NCBI RefSeq assembly: GCF_036013935.1
Contig: NZ_CP107902.1
Location: 1,178,001 to 1,242,000, forward strand
DNA: 64,000 nucleotides
Direction of reading: 5' to 3'
Source: Streptomyces sp. NBC_00461
GTDB taxonomy: Bacteria; Actinomycetota; Actinomycetes; Streptomycetales; Streptomycetaceae
Shown here: in pieces, positions 33,539 to 41,951 of the stretch
How positions within the stretch are numbered: the first letter of the stretch is position 1
Layout of the letters: every line of letters begins with the position of its first letter
Translations under genes and position numbers: made by a program
The notes under the pieces: generated by a model
What the model saw: only the letters and a program-made list of their open reading frames with translations
What the model was told of the DNA's origin: nothing
Database searches by the model: none

Positions 33539-33985
33539 CTGTCTGACCACTTCCGCCTCGGCGCCCATCCCGACCACGGCTTCGTGGCCGCCGCCACCGC
33601 GAACATCCCCGCGCACCTGGCCGACTGGTTCCTGGTCCGTGAACAGTTCGAGCCGGTCCCCGAGACCCCGGGCCTGTACCGGCTCACCCACCCCCAGCAG
33701 GACGGGGTCCGCCGTACCCGCCAGGCCGTCCTCGACCTTCGCCGACACGGCTACGAGGTGCAGGCCGACTACCCCCTCGACCCCGCCCTCACCTCCGGCC
33801 CACCGCAACCGGCCGTGCGCAACAAGCTGATGGAGCGACGCAACCCCATCGCGCAGGCAGCGGCCACCCGCTCCCCGCAAAGGCTCACCGCCCCGACAGC
33901 CACCCTCCCTGAGTTTGTGCCGCAGACCGCCGCTGTGCCCGTGGGCGACCGAGCACAGACAGCCGGAAAGGGGCGGAGCCGATGA
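33539..33985 (+). CDS. Small alpha/beta repeated-domain protein, probable CTG start
   Basis: CTG 33539, 8 bases after GAAAGG, gives 148 residues (a GTG at 33584 is the nearest standard start). Residues ~20-75 carry the domain repeated across this element: EQFEPVPETPGLYRLTHP, a helix TRQAVLDLRRHGYEV and a last strand QADYPLD. A Pro/Thr tail follows. The ATGA overlap couples it to the related protein downstream. Function unknown. Confidence 0.6.
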   Translation: MSDHFRLGAHPDHGFVAAATANIPAHLADWFLVREQFEPVPETPGLYRLTHPQQDGVRRTRQAVLDLRRHGYEVQADYPLDPALTSGPPQPAVRNKLMERRNPIAQAAATRSPQRLTAPTATLPEFVPQTAAVPVGDRAQTAGKGRSR

Positions 33986-34332
33986 GCGACGAAGCGATCC
34001 GCATCACCCGCGGCCTGGGCGGCGAAGTCGAAGTCGATGGCCCGGTCGATGCCTTCGCCGCGAGCGTCCTGGCCCGTGCTGGATTCGACACCTATCCCAC
34101 GCTGCGCGGCGTGTGGATCCGGTTGCCGTTCGACCTGGGCCGCACCTGGGAGAACGAACACGCCACCTGGGCTGCGGAGATGCTCACCGCCGCCCGCTAC
34201 AGCGTCGACCTCGACCCTGACCTGTGCCCCACTCCGGCCGCAGCCTCCGCACCGCCGACGCTGCGCCGCACGAAGACCGCCATGACCGCGCAGCCCTCGC
34301 CCGCCGGCACCCCGCGGCGGCCACGGCGCTGA
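33982..34332 (+). CDS. Small alpha/beta repeated-domain protein
   Basis: A 116-residue protein whose ATG overlaps the preceding stop (ATGA). The repeated domain is nearly the whole protein: a first strand IRITRGLGGEVEVDGP, helix DAFAASVLARAGFD, strand GVWIRLPFDLG, helix ATWAAEMLTAARYSVDLDP. It matches domains at 33539, 38248, 39744, 40442 and 40881 position by position. No catalytic residues stand out, which suggests a binding or scaffold role. Confidence 0.65.
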   Translation: MSDEAIRITRGLGGEVEVDGPVDAFAASVLARAGFDTYPTLRGVWIRLPFDLGRTWENEHATWAAEMLTAARYSVDLDPDLCPTPAAASAPPTLRRTKTAMTAQPSPAGTPRRPRR

Positions 34333-34362
34333 CCCAGCGTCCCAAAACGAAAGCCCGCTGCC

Positions 34363-35409
34363 CTGACTTCCTCCGCCGAGATCACCCTGCACCTCGCCGC
34401 CGGCAACACGATCGTCGCGCTCCCCAGCGGGGAGCGGCACCGGTGGGCCACCACCGCCCTGGAACTGGCGGGATTCACCCGGCACCAGGACGAGGTCCAC
34501 CGGCTGGGCCTCGACAACCACTCCCAAGCACGCGAGGCGCTCACCCAGCTCCACCAGACGGCCCGCGACTGCCAGACCAAGGTCATCACCAGTGAGCGTC
34601 CCTATCTCGGCGACATCGCGTATGTCGTCGCCGAGGGCCTTCCCGGTCCGTGGGAGGTGGACATCGAGCACTACCCGGACGGCAACATCCCCACCCACCT
34701 GCTGGACTGGGTGTGGGAGGCCGGCCCCATGCTGTCCCCGCTTGTGAAGTACCGCAACTCAGGTGCGGCGATCCTCCGCGACGGCGGCGGCACCGAACTC
34801 CTCCTGGCCGAACGCCCGTGGGATGGCCAGTACCTGGTCGCCGCCCTGCTTCCCGCCCCTGACCACCTCCACGTGATCGGCGCAGGGCCACGCACTGTCG
34901 CCGCCCCCACCGCCCATGCAGTCGCTGCAGAGGTGCGTTCACGCCTCCTGCCGGAATTCGAGCAGCTGGTGAACCTCGCGCGGCTGCGCGAAGTGCAGGG
35001 AGACCTGAACTGGTTGCGGGACGACGTCGAGCCCGGCACCGTGCCTTACCCGTACCCCGCGGACCTGGACGCCGCATTGGAGCGTTTCCTCACCCACGCG
35101 CCCTACCTGATCGCGGCAAGTCGTCGCGACGGCGCCAAGCCCCTGGCCGCGCAGGATGCGAAGGTTCTCGACCGCTTCGAGACCCTCCTCGCCTCCGTGA
35201 CGCAGTCCAGCGACGACGCCGGAAGCGGGCTCGAACCGGGCGGCACCGATGAGGCCATGGCGGTGTGGCTCGAGTCCGGCGAGGCCCTGGTCGCGGTGGT
35301 CCGCAGCGCCACCGTCGCGTCGTCCCAGGGACCTTCCCGCCCCACCGTCTCGACCAGCACGCCGCCGAAACCGCCCGCGCCCGCTGCCGCCACCGGGCGG
35401 ACCCGCTGA
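34363..35409 (+). CDS. Hypothetical protein with repeated alpha/beta domain, CTG start
   Basis: CTG 34363 behind GAAAG gives 348 residues. The first standard start, GTG 34657, would delete a coherent domain. Residues ~1-75 are a copy of the repeated domain (ITLHLAAGNTIVALPSG, LELAGFTRHQDEVHRLG). The middle is a mixed domain (PYLGDIAYVVAEGLPG, GPMLSPLVKYRNSGAAI, QYLVAALLPAPDHLHVIG) and the end is helical with a Thr/Pro tail. The whole has no known family that I can name. Confidence 0.6.
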   Translation: MTSSAEITLHLAAGNTIVALPSGERHRWATTALELAGFTRHQDEVHRLGLDNHSQAREALTQLHQTARDCQTKVITSERPYLGDIAYVVAEGLPGPWEVDIEHYPDGNIPTHLLDWVWEAGPMLSPLVKYRNSGAAILRDGGGTELLLAERPWDGQYLVAALLPAPDHLHVIGAGPRTVAAPTAHAVAAEVRSRLLPEFEQLVNLARLREVQGDLNWLRDDVEPGTVPYPYPADLDAALERFLTHAPYLIAASRRDGAKPLAAQDAKVLDRFETLLASVTQSSDDAGSGLEPGGTDEAMAVWLESGEALVAVVRSATVASSQGPSRPTVSTSTPPKPPAPAAATGRTR

Positions 35410-35528
35410 CCGTCCACCACTGCCGCCTTGCCGAGGCCACTGCCCGGGGTGCTAGCACCCCGCCCAGGTCGCGCCGAACGCCCGGAACACACCGAACCAC
35501 CCCTGACAATAAGGAGATTCGCCCTCAT

Positions 35529-36026
35529 ATGGCCGTCCGAACGACGTGGAACATCGTCCACAGCTGTGGACACGAAATCTCGCATGATCTTTCCAACCGC
35601 CCCGCCGACCGGCGGGCCGGATTCGCCCGCTGGCTGGAGGGACGCGACTGCACCGACTGCTGGAAGGCCGCCCGCGACGAGGACGGCGCCGGCAAGGAGG
35701 AGTGGCTGGCCGCCAGGCGGGCGGAGGAACAGCAGGCCGCCACCGAGTGGGCCGAGAGGTTCGACATGCCGACGCTCGAAGGACCCGAGAAGGCTCTCGC
35801 CTGGGGTGAGCGCTCCCGCCACCAGCTCGTCACGACTGCGTACAGCGCGCTGGTGACCGAAGGCAGCTGGGACGAGGCCGACTGGGCTGCCCTGGAGGAC
35901 ACGATCCGCACCGTCACCCGCGTTGGGTGGTGGATCGATCAGCGCGACGCCGAGGGCACTGACCTGCCCGAACTCCTGGATGCCGCCACCAGCGACGACA
36001 CCGGAACCGAGAATCCGTTCCGGTAG
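35529..36026 (+). CDS. Small probable zinc-binding hypothetical protein
   Basis: A 165-residue protein. Residues 1-50 hold a compact metal site: HSCGHEISHDLS followed by RDCTDCW, i.e. C-x-H/C-x-x-C with extra histidine. The rest is helical and acidic (EEWLAARRAEEQQAATEWAE, EADWAALEDTIRTV). AAGGAG lies 11 bases before the ATG. It closes the plus-strand transcription unit; the next copy of the shared operator follows 20-60 bases later. Function unknown. Confidence 0.65.
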   Translation: MAVRTTWNIVHSCGHEISHDLSNRPADRRAGFARWLEGRDCTDCWKAARDEDGAGKEEWLAARRAEEQQAATEWAERFDMPTLEGPEKALAWGERSRHQLVTTAYSALVTEGSWDEADWAALEDTIRTVTRVGWWIDQRDAEGTDLPELLDAATSDDTGTENPFR

Positions 36027-36045
36027 ACACAGGGTCTTATACCCG

Positions 36046-36085
36046 ACGATCACCGGTTACCGAAACCGGGGATCGTCCGGATCCT
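36046..36085 (+). promoter_or_regulatory. Conserved palindromic operator/promoter element, copy 4
   Basis: CACCGGTTACCGAAACCGG is followed by GGATCGTCCGGA and CTTGTTC in the plus direction, leading to the gene at 36136. The core is identical to the copies at 14.63 and 18.64 kb read toward their genes. On the minus strand TATAAG lies 7 bases past the palindrome. It separates the gene block ending at 36026 from that starting at 36136. Confidence 0.6.
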
Positions 36086-36135
36086 TGTTCCTCCCACCGC
36101 CTCCCCTGCGCGTGATTGTGGAAGGAACCCCTGCT

Positions 36136-36558
36136 GTGCCCGATGCCGTTTTCCGCCATCCGCATGCCCCAGGTGACGTCGTCACCCCCGAACGGGACAT
36201 CACCCACCAGCACTTCCGGCCCGGCGACCAGGTCGTCATCCTCAAGGGCACCTCCGGCAGTGAGCTGTGGGGAGACGCCTACAAGGTCGTCACGCCCTCG
36301 TGGCACACGCCGACCGACGAGGACGGGTGGCGGCTGTACGACCCGGCCGGCGGCGAGCGCACGTACCTCACCGCTCACCCGCGCTACCTCGTCCATCTCT
36401 CCAGCCGCTGCCCGGACTGCCTCATCTACCAGCAGGCGCTGCGCACTTACCTCGTCCCACGCCTGGCCGGCGCCGAACAGGACGTCGACTGCGGCTGGTA
36501 CTCGGTCAACCACCTCAATCAGGTGGTGCACGTCGCCGACGCCCGAGGCGGGCGATGA
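36136..36558 (+). CDS. Hypothetical protein
   Basis: GTG 36136, behind GGAAGGA, gives 140 residues. The middle is strand-rich (FRPGDQVVILKGTSGSELWG, AYKVVTPSWHTPTDEDGWRLYDP, RTYLTAHPRYLVHLS), then RCPDCLIYQQAL forms a CxxC pair that may bind zinc. It ends YSVNHLNQVVHVADARGGR. The stop overlaps the next ATG (ATGA). It is the first gene after the operator at 36.06 kb. Confidence 0.6.
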   Translation: MPDAVFRHPHAPGDVVTPERDITHQHFRPGDQVVILKGTSGSELWGDAYKVVTPSWHTPTDEDGWRLYDPAGGERTYLTAHPRYLVHLSSRCPDCLIYQQALRTYLVPRLAGAEQDVDCGWYSVNHLNQVVHVADARGGR

Positions 36559-37324
36559 CCCCCAGCCCCGAGCGCAACGCGGCCCTGGCTCGCGTGGCTT
36601 CGATCGCCATCGAGACGGTCGCCGGTACCCAGTGGCCAATGCGCCTGGCCGAGGCCCTGCGTGATCTGGACGCGACGTGGCAGGAGTCAGCCGAGGTGTG
36701 CGCTGACGTCGCCTGGCAAGCCCGCGCCGCCGGGAACAGTGCGCTGGTACTTCTCGACCCTGAGCACGTCACCGACCCCGGCCCCGGCCCGGTCATCTGT
36801 CGGGCGTACCGGCACCTCTACCTGAGCGCCCTGCGCTACGACTTCCGGTGCCGCTCAATCGAATCCCTCCTGAACCAGGTGCCGTTGAGCGTGCTGAATG
36901 CGGACCCGTACAGCTGGGCGCTGTACGCCTTCGCGCGCCTGGGCCAGTCCCGCTCGGATGGCCTGGCCGTGATGGAACAGGTCCTCGCCACCGCATCGGA
37001 TCACCCCAAGACTGCAGGTCCTGCTGCACGGAGTGTGGCTGGGCGGTCTGCTTCCCGGCCGCGCGGACGCGCTGCTCGCCCTCGTGGACCGGCTGCCCGA
37101 GGGCGGTGGAGACGATCCCGATCGCGCAGTTCCGCAAGGCTTCGGCGCTGCGCGCGCTGGGCCAGTACCGCCAGGCGCGCACGGCCATCGAGCGCGCCCT
37201 GGAACTCCTGCCGCCGGGCAACCTGGCCGTCCACTCCAACATGGTGCGCGAGCACACCCTGATCACCGCCGCGCACGACCTGACCCAACTCGCCCGTAGG
37301 CGCCGAAAGCCCACCTCCCAATGA
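36555..37324 (+). pseudogene. TPR-like helical protein with two frameshifts
   Basis: From ATG 36555 the protein is helical (ALARVASIAIETVAGTQWP, VICRAYRHLYLSALRYDF). Near 37011 the coding frame shifts to LQVLLHGVWLGGLLPGRADALLALVDRLPE. Near 37103 it shifts again to IPIAQFRKASALRALGQYR, QARTAIERALELLP and the stop at 37324. The last frame is supported by the ATGA coupling to the next gene. The pattern resembles TPR/BTAD-type repeats. Two single-base lesions mean it is dead, or the sequence has errors. Confidence 0.55.
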
Positions 37325-38226
37325 TCATCCGTATCCATCCACGCGACATTAGCCCCAGCGGGCCGTTTGCCGAAGCCCTCGGCCGCTCGGTCAGCGACCA
37401 AGAGGGCCTGACCGAGCACACGGTGGTCGCCCACTGGCCGGGGCTGGACTATTGCACGCTCGACGACGAGCAGAAGTCCTGGACGTCCGCCGAGTGGGCC
37501 GAGCACCTGGACGACCCCAGCTGGCAGCACGCCTTCGCGGTCTGTGCGCAGGACGACCGACGGGCCATCTGGCACGCGGATGTGCGCCTGCACGCCTGCG
37601 ACCGCGACCTCACCGGCCCCGAGTGGTCCGAGATCGCCCACCGGATCGCCCGCATCGCGGGCATCCAGCGGCCGGGGGACGACCACGGCTGCCGCTGGAT
37701 CGCCGTCCAGGCACAGCCCGGCCGCCTCGACCTGCTCGCCAACCTCATCCGCCCGGACGACACCTGGACCACGCAGCCACACCGGCTGTTTCCGCTTCTG
37801 GCAGCCGAGTGCCGACGTATCGAGGCCGAGCTGGACCTCCGTTCTCCCCTCCTCGGCCCTGATCCTGGGCAGACCGCCCGCTTCTCGGAGCGCTCCACCG
37901 CGGCGGGCGACGGCGCTTCACCAGGCGCTGCCGACGCCACCACTCAACTCGCCGGGCTGCTGCGCCAGCTCGCCGACGAGAACACTGGTCCGCTCGCGAC
38001 CGTGCGCGGCCTCGTCGAGCACGCAGCCCACCGTCTCGATCGCCTCCCGCATGCCTACGGCCCGGCCGCAGGACACCAACTGGAGCTGATCGCCCGCCGC
38101 TTGTACGGCGTCCAGCAGGATCTCGACGCGACCGCTGCCGCCCTGCCCGCTACCGCACGGCCGGTGCCCCTCTCGACCCGGATGACCGCCGCGCCTCCCA
38201 CGCCCGGCACCCGGCTGACCCACTGA
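37321..38226 (+). CDS. Relaxase-like protein lacking the catalytic histidine triad
   Basis: A 301-residue protein whose first ~150 residues follow Streptomyces relaxase/mobilisation nuclease N-termini: MIIRIHPRD, EHTVVAHWPG, AIWHADVRLHACDRDLTGPEWSEI (two segments), GIQRPGDDHGCRWIAVQAQPG. In catalytic relaxases the last strand carries an HxDDHIHI-type motif. Here the position reads QAQPGRLDLLANL, with no histidines, and an N-terminal tyrosine nucleophile is not evident. It probably binds DNA or partners rather than nicking. The C-terminal helices resemble those of its neighbours. Confidence 0.6.
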   Translation: MIIRIHPRDISPSGPFAEALGRSVSDQEGLTEHTVVAHWPGLDYCTLDDEQKSWTSAEWAEHLDDPSWQHAFAVCAQDDRRAIWHADVRLHACDRDLTGPEWSEIAHRIARIAGIQRPGDDHGCRWIAVQAQPGRLDLLANLIRPDDTWTTQPHRLFPLLAAECRRIEAELDLRSPLLGPDPGQTARFSERSTAAGDGASPGAADATTQLAGLLRQLADENTGPLATVRGLVEHAAHRLDRLPHAYGPAAGHQLELIARRLYGVQQDLDATAAALPATARPVPLSTRMTAAPPTPGTRLTH

Positions 38227-38247
38227 CCCGACAGAAAGAACAGCTTC

Positions 38248-38958
38248 TTGGCCTTTGCCGATCGCTTCCTGACCCTGGGGCGCGACGCGCACTCCGGAGA
38301 AGTCCTCGCCCGCGGCGGCGATCCGGAAGCCCACAGCATCCTTCAACGCACCGGCTTTGTCCCCGTCGTCCGCCTCCACGAGACCTATCACCGCCTGCCC
38401 ATCGGTCTCGACATAGCCGAGGAGGAACGTCTCGCCACCCGTGTCGTGGCCCGGCTGCGCGCTGTGCGCTACCACGTCGACGCCGATGATGCCTTCGACA
38501 CCGAGACGCGCGAGGCGCACTTCCAGCCACTCGGCTCGCTGGTCGCCGACCTCGCCGAGCGGATCCGTGAAGCCACCACGAGCGGCGAGGTCGCCGACGC
38601 GCTGACCGAACTGACTGCCTCCCACGACGGAGTGCTCATCGCGCTGGGCGACGTCCTCACCGCGACCGCCGCCTTCTACCAGGGCCTGGGCCAGGCCCCG
38701 GATCCGCACACCGCGAAGCGGCTGCAGTACCTCGGCGAGCACCGGCTCGGCGTCATCCGGTCCGACCTCACCCACATGCGCAACGACCTCGCCGACCGGC
38801 ACCAGAACCACCCCCAGCGCCGCGCTTGCACCGCCGACGTCGGGCCGGACGAACGCGAAGCCTCCGCCATCTGCGCCTGTCCTGCACCTCCGTCGCGCCT
38901 GACCACCAGCCCCGCCCCCGCACCCACCGCAGCGGCCCCGGCAAACAGGCGGCGTTGA
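38248..38958 (+). CDS. Repeated alpha/beta domain plus helical domain protein
   Basis: TTG 38248 gives 236 residues. Residues ~20-85 are the repeated domain: SILQRTGFVPVVRLHETYHR, LATRVVARLRAVRYHVDADD. A helical domain follows (~95-190: LVADLAERIREATTSGEV, DGVLIALGDVLTATAAFYQG, RLGVIRSDLTHMRNDLAD), the same order as in the 39744-40412 protein. A Cys/Pro-rich tail ends it. The pairing of the two modules in different genes suggests a conserved but uncharacterised architecture. Confidence 0.65.
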   Translation: MAFADRFLTLGRDAHSGEVLARGGDPEAHSILQRTGFVPVVRLHETYHRLPIGLDIAEEERLATRVVARLRAVRYHVDADDAFDTETREAHFQPLGSLVADLAERIREATTSGEVADALTELTASHDGVLIALGDVLTATAAFYQGLGQAPDPHTAKRLQYLGEHRLGVIRSDLTHMRNDLADRHQNHPQRRACTADVGPDEREASAICACPAPPSRLTTSPAPAPTAAAPANRRR

Positions 38959-38988
38959 GCCCCGCCCCCTATTCCCTTCGAGGAGACC

Positions 38989-39747
38989 ATGCACGACCCC
39001 ACCCCCGACACCGGTCTCGGCTCGTTCGTTGCCGTCCTCGCCGGCGAACTGCCCGGCGCCTGGACCAGCACGTACCACCCGGACCACGGCGGCACCAACG
39101 ACCGCGACGCCCTTACCGACCACGTGTGGGACATGAACGATGTCGCCGACACTCTGGCCAAGTACACCGTGGACCACTACGCCGTGCTAACCCGCGACGA
39201 CGGCAGCCGACTGTTCGTGGCGGACCCGCTCGGGCACGGCGAGGGCTACCTGATCGCCGCTATGGCCCCCACCGACGCACCGGACGAGGCGTTCCGTGGC
39301 GTCCGTGAGCCCGACGGGATCGCGGTGGACGCCGACCCGTTCAGCGCCGCCGAGGACATCCATTACGACCTGCTGCCCCGGTACGACAAGGCCCTCGCCC
39401 AGGTCCGCGCCAACGCCGCCCGCCTCACGACGCCGCCGGCCACCGAGCCGGAACACGTGGTGATGACCTGGTCCGGCGACGCCCTCGTCGTCGACAAGCC
39501 CGACCGCGACGACATCGTCCAGGCCCTGACCGACTACGGCTTCGCCCTCGACGCGGAGAACGACGTCTTCGTCCTGTCCGGTGACGACTCCGCGCACCAG
39601 GCCGCGTCCGTACGAGCCGCCGGCCACCGCTTGTCCGAGCTGGGCGTCGGCGTCGTCCTACGTAATCCGCCCGCCCGGCCCGCCCTGGGCACCGCCGCGG
39701 TAGCGCCTCCGAGCCCGCCGGTCACCTCTCCGCACCGGGGCCGGTGA
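38989..39747 (+). CDS. Hypothetical protein, intact paralogue of the frameshifted gene at 29038
   Basis: A 252-residue protein. Residues ~1-115 are a beta-rich domain (PGAWTSTYHPDHGG, YTVDHYAVLTRDDGSRLFV, GYLIAAMAPT, VREPDGIAV). Residues ~150-225 carry the repeated alpha/beta domain (DIVQALTDYGFALDAENDVF, VRAAGHRLSELGVGVVLRN). It shows what the 29038 gene once encoded. GGAG precedes the ATG; the stop overlaps the next GTG (GTGA). Function unknown. Confidence 0.65.
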   Translation: MHDPTPDTGLGSFVAVLAGELPGAWTSTYHPDHGGTNDRDALTDHVWDMNDVADTLAKYTVDHYAVLTRDDGSRLFVADPLGHGEGYLIAAMAPTDAPDEAFRGVREPDGIAVDADPFSAAEDIHYDLLPRYDKALAQVRANAARLTTPPATEPEHVVMTWSGDALVVDKPDRDDIVQALTDYGFALDAENDVFVLSGDDSAHQAASVRAAGHRLSELGVGVVLRNPPARPALGTAAVAPPSPPVTSPHRGR

Positions 39748-40412
39748 CTCGCGCACACGGGGACGAGCCGACGTTCCTCGTCCTGGATTACGTGACGATC
39801 ACCCGAGACCCGAAGACCGCGCTGGTCGTTGCCATCGGGGGCGACCAGCGCGCGGCCGGCCTCCTGCAGACCGCCGGCGGTTTCCGTTCCGCCCCAGGCC
39901 CACGCGGCGACTACCACCGCCTGCCGCACGCCCTGCCCGTCGAGGAGCAGCGTCAGGGTGCCACCGCCGCAGCCCATGCCCTGCTTCTGGCTGGGTACAG
40001 CGTCCATCTCGACCCCACGCTCAACACCCTGGCCACCCAGGGCAGCGACCGGCAAGCCGCCCACCGCCATCTCGAACAGCTCACCTCACTCGGCAGCGAT
40101 GCCGGCAATGACCGGCAGGTCGCGGCGGTCCTGACCGAGATCGCGGCACCCGACGACGGCCTGCTGCCCCGCCTGACGCAGTCGCTGCTTGCGACCTGGG
40201 CATCGTGGGGCCGGCGTCTCAAGGACACCGGCCGTGACCCGCAGGTGGCGATGCAGCTGGGGGCCATCGTCAACAAACTGTCCACCCTCACCTGGCAGAT
40301 CGAGCAGGTCCGCAACGACGTCGACCGGACCGGCCCCGCACCACAGCCCCACCCCCGCCCAGTGTCCACAGCGCCCTCGCCACTGGCTGCCCCCGCCGTT
40401 CGACAGCGCTGA
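39744..40412 (+). CDS. Repeated alpha/beta domain plus helical domain protein
   Basis: A 222-residue protein coupled by GTGA to the gene before it. The repeated domain lies at ~10-90 (DYVTITRDPKTALVVAIGG, LLQTAGGFRS, DYHRLPHALP, AAAHALLLAGYSVHLDP). The helical domain lies at ~100-190 (AHRHLEQLTSLGS, DGLLPRLTQSLLATWASWGR, LGAIVNKLSTLTWQIEQV). It is a full-length paralogue of the 38248 protein. The same two helices recur alone in genes 41559 and 42919. Confidence 0.65.
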   Translation: MTRAHGDEPTFLVLDYVTITRDPKTALVVAIGGDQRAAGLLQTAGGFRSAPGPRGDYHRLPHALPVEEQRQGATAAAHALLLAGYSVHLDPTLNTLATQGSDRQAAHRHLEQLTSLGSDAGNDRQVAAVLTEIAAPDDGLLPRLTQSLLATWASWGRRLKDTGRDPQVAMQLGAIVNKLSTLTWQIEQVRNDVDRTGPAPQPHPRPVSTAPSPLAAPAVRQR

Positions 40413-40441
40413 CCCGATCCCAGAACAGGAGCATGCCGTAC

Positions 40442-40855
40442 GTGGGAAACCGCGCCGACGACGAAGGCACCGACGTCGAGATCTACATCAAACCGCTGAC
40501 CGACACGGTCCACGCCGACACCCCCACCGATGCGCCCGAGGAGCTCCTGGCCCTGCTCGACAGCCTCGGCTTCGAACGCAAGACGGCGGCGACGGCCGGG
40601 CCCGTCTATGTCTGGCACGAGGTCCCCCACCGCCTCACCGAGGCCGAGAAGAAGAGGCTCGCCACCAGCGCCGTTCCCTCACTGCTCGTGGCCGGATACC
40701 TGGTCAACATCACCAACGCCGTCTGGGACGCCGCCGCCTATCAGGAGGCCGCAGAGGCAGTGCGCCACCAGCCCGTCGCCGCAGCCGCGCCGCACACCGC
40801 GACCGCCTCCGTCATCAGAGCCCACGGCACTCCGGCGACACCTCGTCGGCGGTGA
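40442..40855 (+). CDS. Single repeated alpha/beta domain protein
   Basis: GTG 40442 lies 10 bases after AGGAG; ATG 40433 in the same frame is too close to it. About 137 residues. The domain is complete: strand GTDVEIYIKPLTDTVHAD, helix APEELLALLDSLGFERK, strand PVYVWHEVPHRLT, helix RLATSAVPSLLVAGYLVNIT. It is the closest relative of the next gene (40881), probably from tandem duplication. Confidence 0.65.
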   Translation: MGNRADDEGTDVEIYIKPLTDTVHADTPTDAPEELLALLDSLGFERKTAATAGPVYVWHEVPHRLTEAEKKRLATSAVPSLLVAGYLVNITNAVWDAAAYQEAAEAVRHQPVAAAAPHTATASVIRAHGTPATPRRR

Positions 40856-40880
40856 GCCACGATCGAAAGGAGTCCCGCTC

Positions 40881-41252
40881 GTGAGCCTGGCGGACGAGCA
40901 CGAGGTCGACGTCGAGTTCTATCACCGCGACGGAACGATCTACGTCGATACCCGCACCAGCGCCCCGGAGCAGCTGCTCGTCCTGCTCGACGGCCTCGGG
41001 CTCGAACGCCACAGCGACGAGGGCGAGATCTGGCATCAAGTCCCCGACCAGATGGACGAGATCGCCATGAAGGACATGGCCGATCGGGCTGCGTGGCTGC
41101 TGACCCGCCACGGCTTCCAGGTCTCCATCGATGCGGGCCTCTTCGGCGGCACCGCCTACCGCGCCGCCCTCGCCCCATCCCCAGCACACCGGCCGGCACC
41201 CGCGCCCGCAGCGCCTGCCCCGAGCGCGTCGCGCCCTCGCCGTACGCGCTGA
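40881..41252 (+). CDS. Single repeated alpha/beta domain protein
   Basis: GTG 40881, 10 bases after AAAGGAG, gives 123 residues: strand VDVEFYHRDGTIYVDTR, helix APEQLLVLLDGLGLERH, strand GEIWHQVPDQMD, helix DRAAWLLTRHGFQVSID, then a Pro/Ala/Arg tail. Similarity to the preceding protein runs over the full domain. The function of this family is unknown. Confidence 0.65.
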   Translation: MSLADEHEVDVEFYHRDGTIYVDTRTSAPEQLLVLLDGLGLERHSDEGEIWHQVPDQMDEIAMKDMADRAAWLLTRHGFQVSIDAGLFGGTAYRAALAPSPAHRPAPAPAAPAPSASRPRRTR

Positions 41253-41307
41253 CCACCCACCGCGCCGACCCCGCACGGGGGCGGCCCAGCCCTCACCTGG
41301 AGTACCT

Positions 41308-41529
41308 GTCACCCGCGAAACCGACCGCACCCCACCGCCCATCACAGCCGACCGCAAGCCGCGCCTGGTCACCGCCCTCTTCCGCCGCTACCTGCGTGCC
41401 GTCACCGCCGGCAGCCGCACACGGACCAACCTGTTGGTCGGCGGGCACCCCGAAGCGGCCCTCGACGAAGCCCGTCGCCGGGACATGTTCCCTCTCGTCG
41501 ACAGCCACCACATCCGCCACCACAACTAG
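41308..41529 (+). CDS. Small basic hypothetical protein, possible GTC start
   Basis: A 73-residue frame with strong coding bias (RKPRLVTALFRRYLRAVTAG, RTNLLVGGHPEAALDEARRR, FPLVDSHHIRHHN). No ATG, GTG or TTG is found near its beginning. GGAG at 41299-41302 lies 5 bases before GTC 41308, the likely start. An upstream ATG (41131) would force a long overlap with the previous gene. Function unknown. Confidence 0.45.
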   Translation, partial: VTRETDRTPPPITADRKPRLVTALFRRYLRAVTAGSRTRTNLLVGGHPEAALDEARRRDMFPLVDSHHIRHHN

Positions 41530-41558
41530 TAGCCCGACCTGGCCCGTTCAGGAGGCCC

Positions 41559-41951
41559 ATGACCAACCCCCCGCCCCTCACCTCGGTACGGCTCGCTGAC
41601 GACATCGCACGCCAGCTCAGCCAGCTCACACAGCTCTTGGCCCAGTCGCCGCCGCACGAGGCCGCCCAGATTCTCGGCAAGGTCCTCGACTACGACGAGG
41701 GCCTGCTCGGACGAGTCACCGAACTGGTCGCTACCGGATCACGCTTCGCCCAGGACCACTCCCAGCGCGGCATCCTGCACCCCGAGGTGTGGCTGGCCCT
41801 GGGACGCGCGGCCAACGAACTCGACAGCGTGGGCGAGGACCTCAACGAGCACACCGGCACGATCAAACAGCTCGCCACGTCCGCCACCCCGTCCACCAGC
41901 CCGGCTGCGCGGCCCGCCGGATCGGCGATGGTCGTCAGGCGGCACCGGTGA
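41559..41951 (+). CDS. Helical-domain hypothetical protein
   Basis: A 130-residue protein with AGGAGG 4 bases before its ATG. The fold is a helical bundle (DIARQLSQLTQLLAQ, LGKVLDYDEGLLGRVTELVA, VWLALGRAANELDSVGEDL) matching the C-terminal helical module of the 38248 and 39744 proteins, especially the Y/PDDGLL..RVT segment. GTGA couples it to the DUF317 gene downstream. Confidence 0.6.
   Translation: MTNPPPLTSVRLADDIARQLSQLTQLLAQSPPHEAAQILGKVLDYDEGLLGRVTELVATGSRFAQDHSQRGILHPEVWLALGRAANELDSVGEDLNEHTGTIKQLATSATPSTSPAARPAGSAMVVRRHR

Noticed and set aside
35556..35571. Perfect palindrome GTCCACAGCTGTGGAC resembling two inverted DnaA boxes
   Set aside because: It lies inside codons for the conserved metal site VHSCGH, so protein constraint explains it. 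There is no cluster of further boxes as expected for an origin.
36040..36060. Minus-strand promoter reading TATAAG near 36.04 kb as driver of an antisense RNA
   Set aside because: It may simply reflect the symmetry of the palindrome. No gene or terminator supports a stable antisense transcript.
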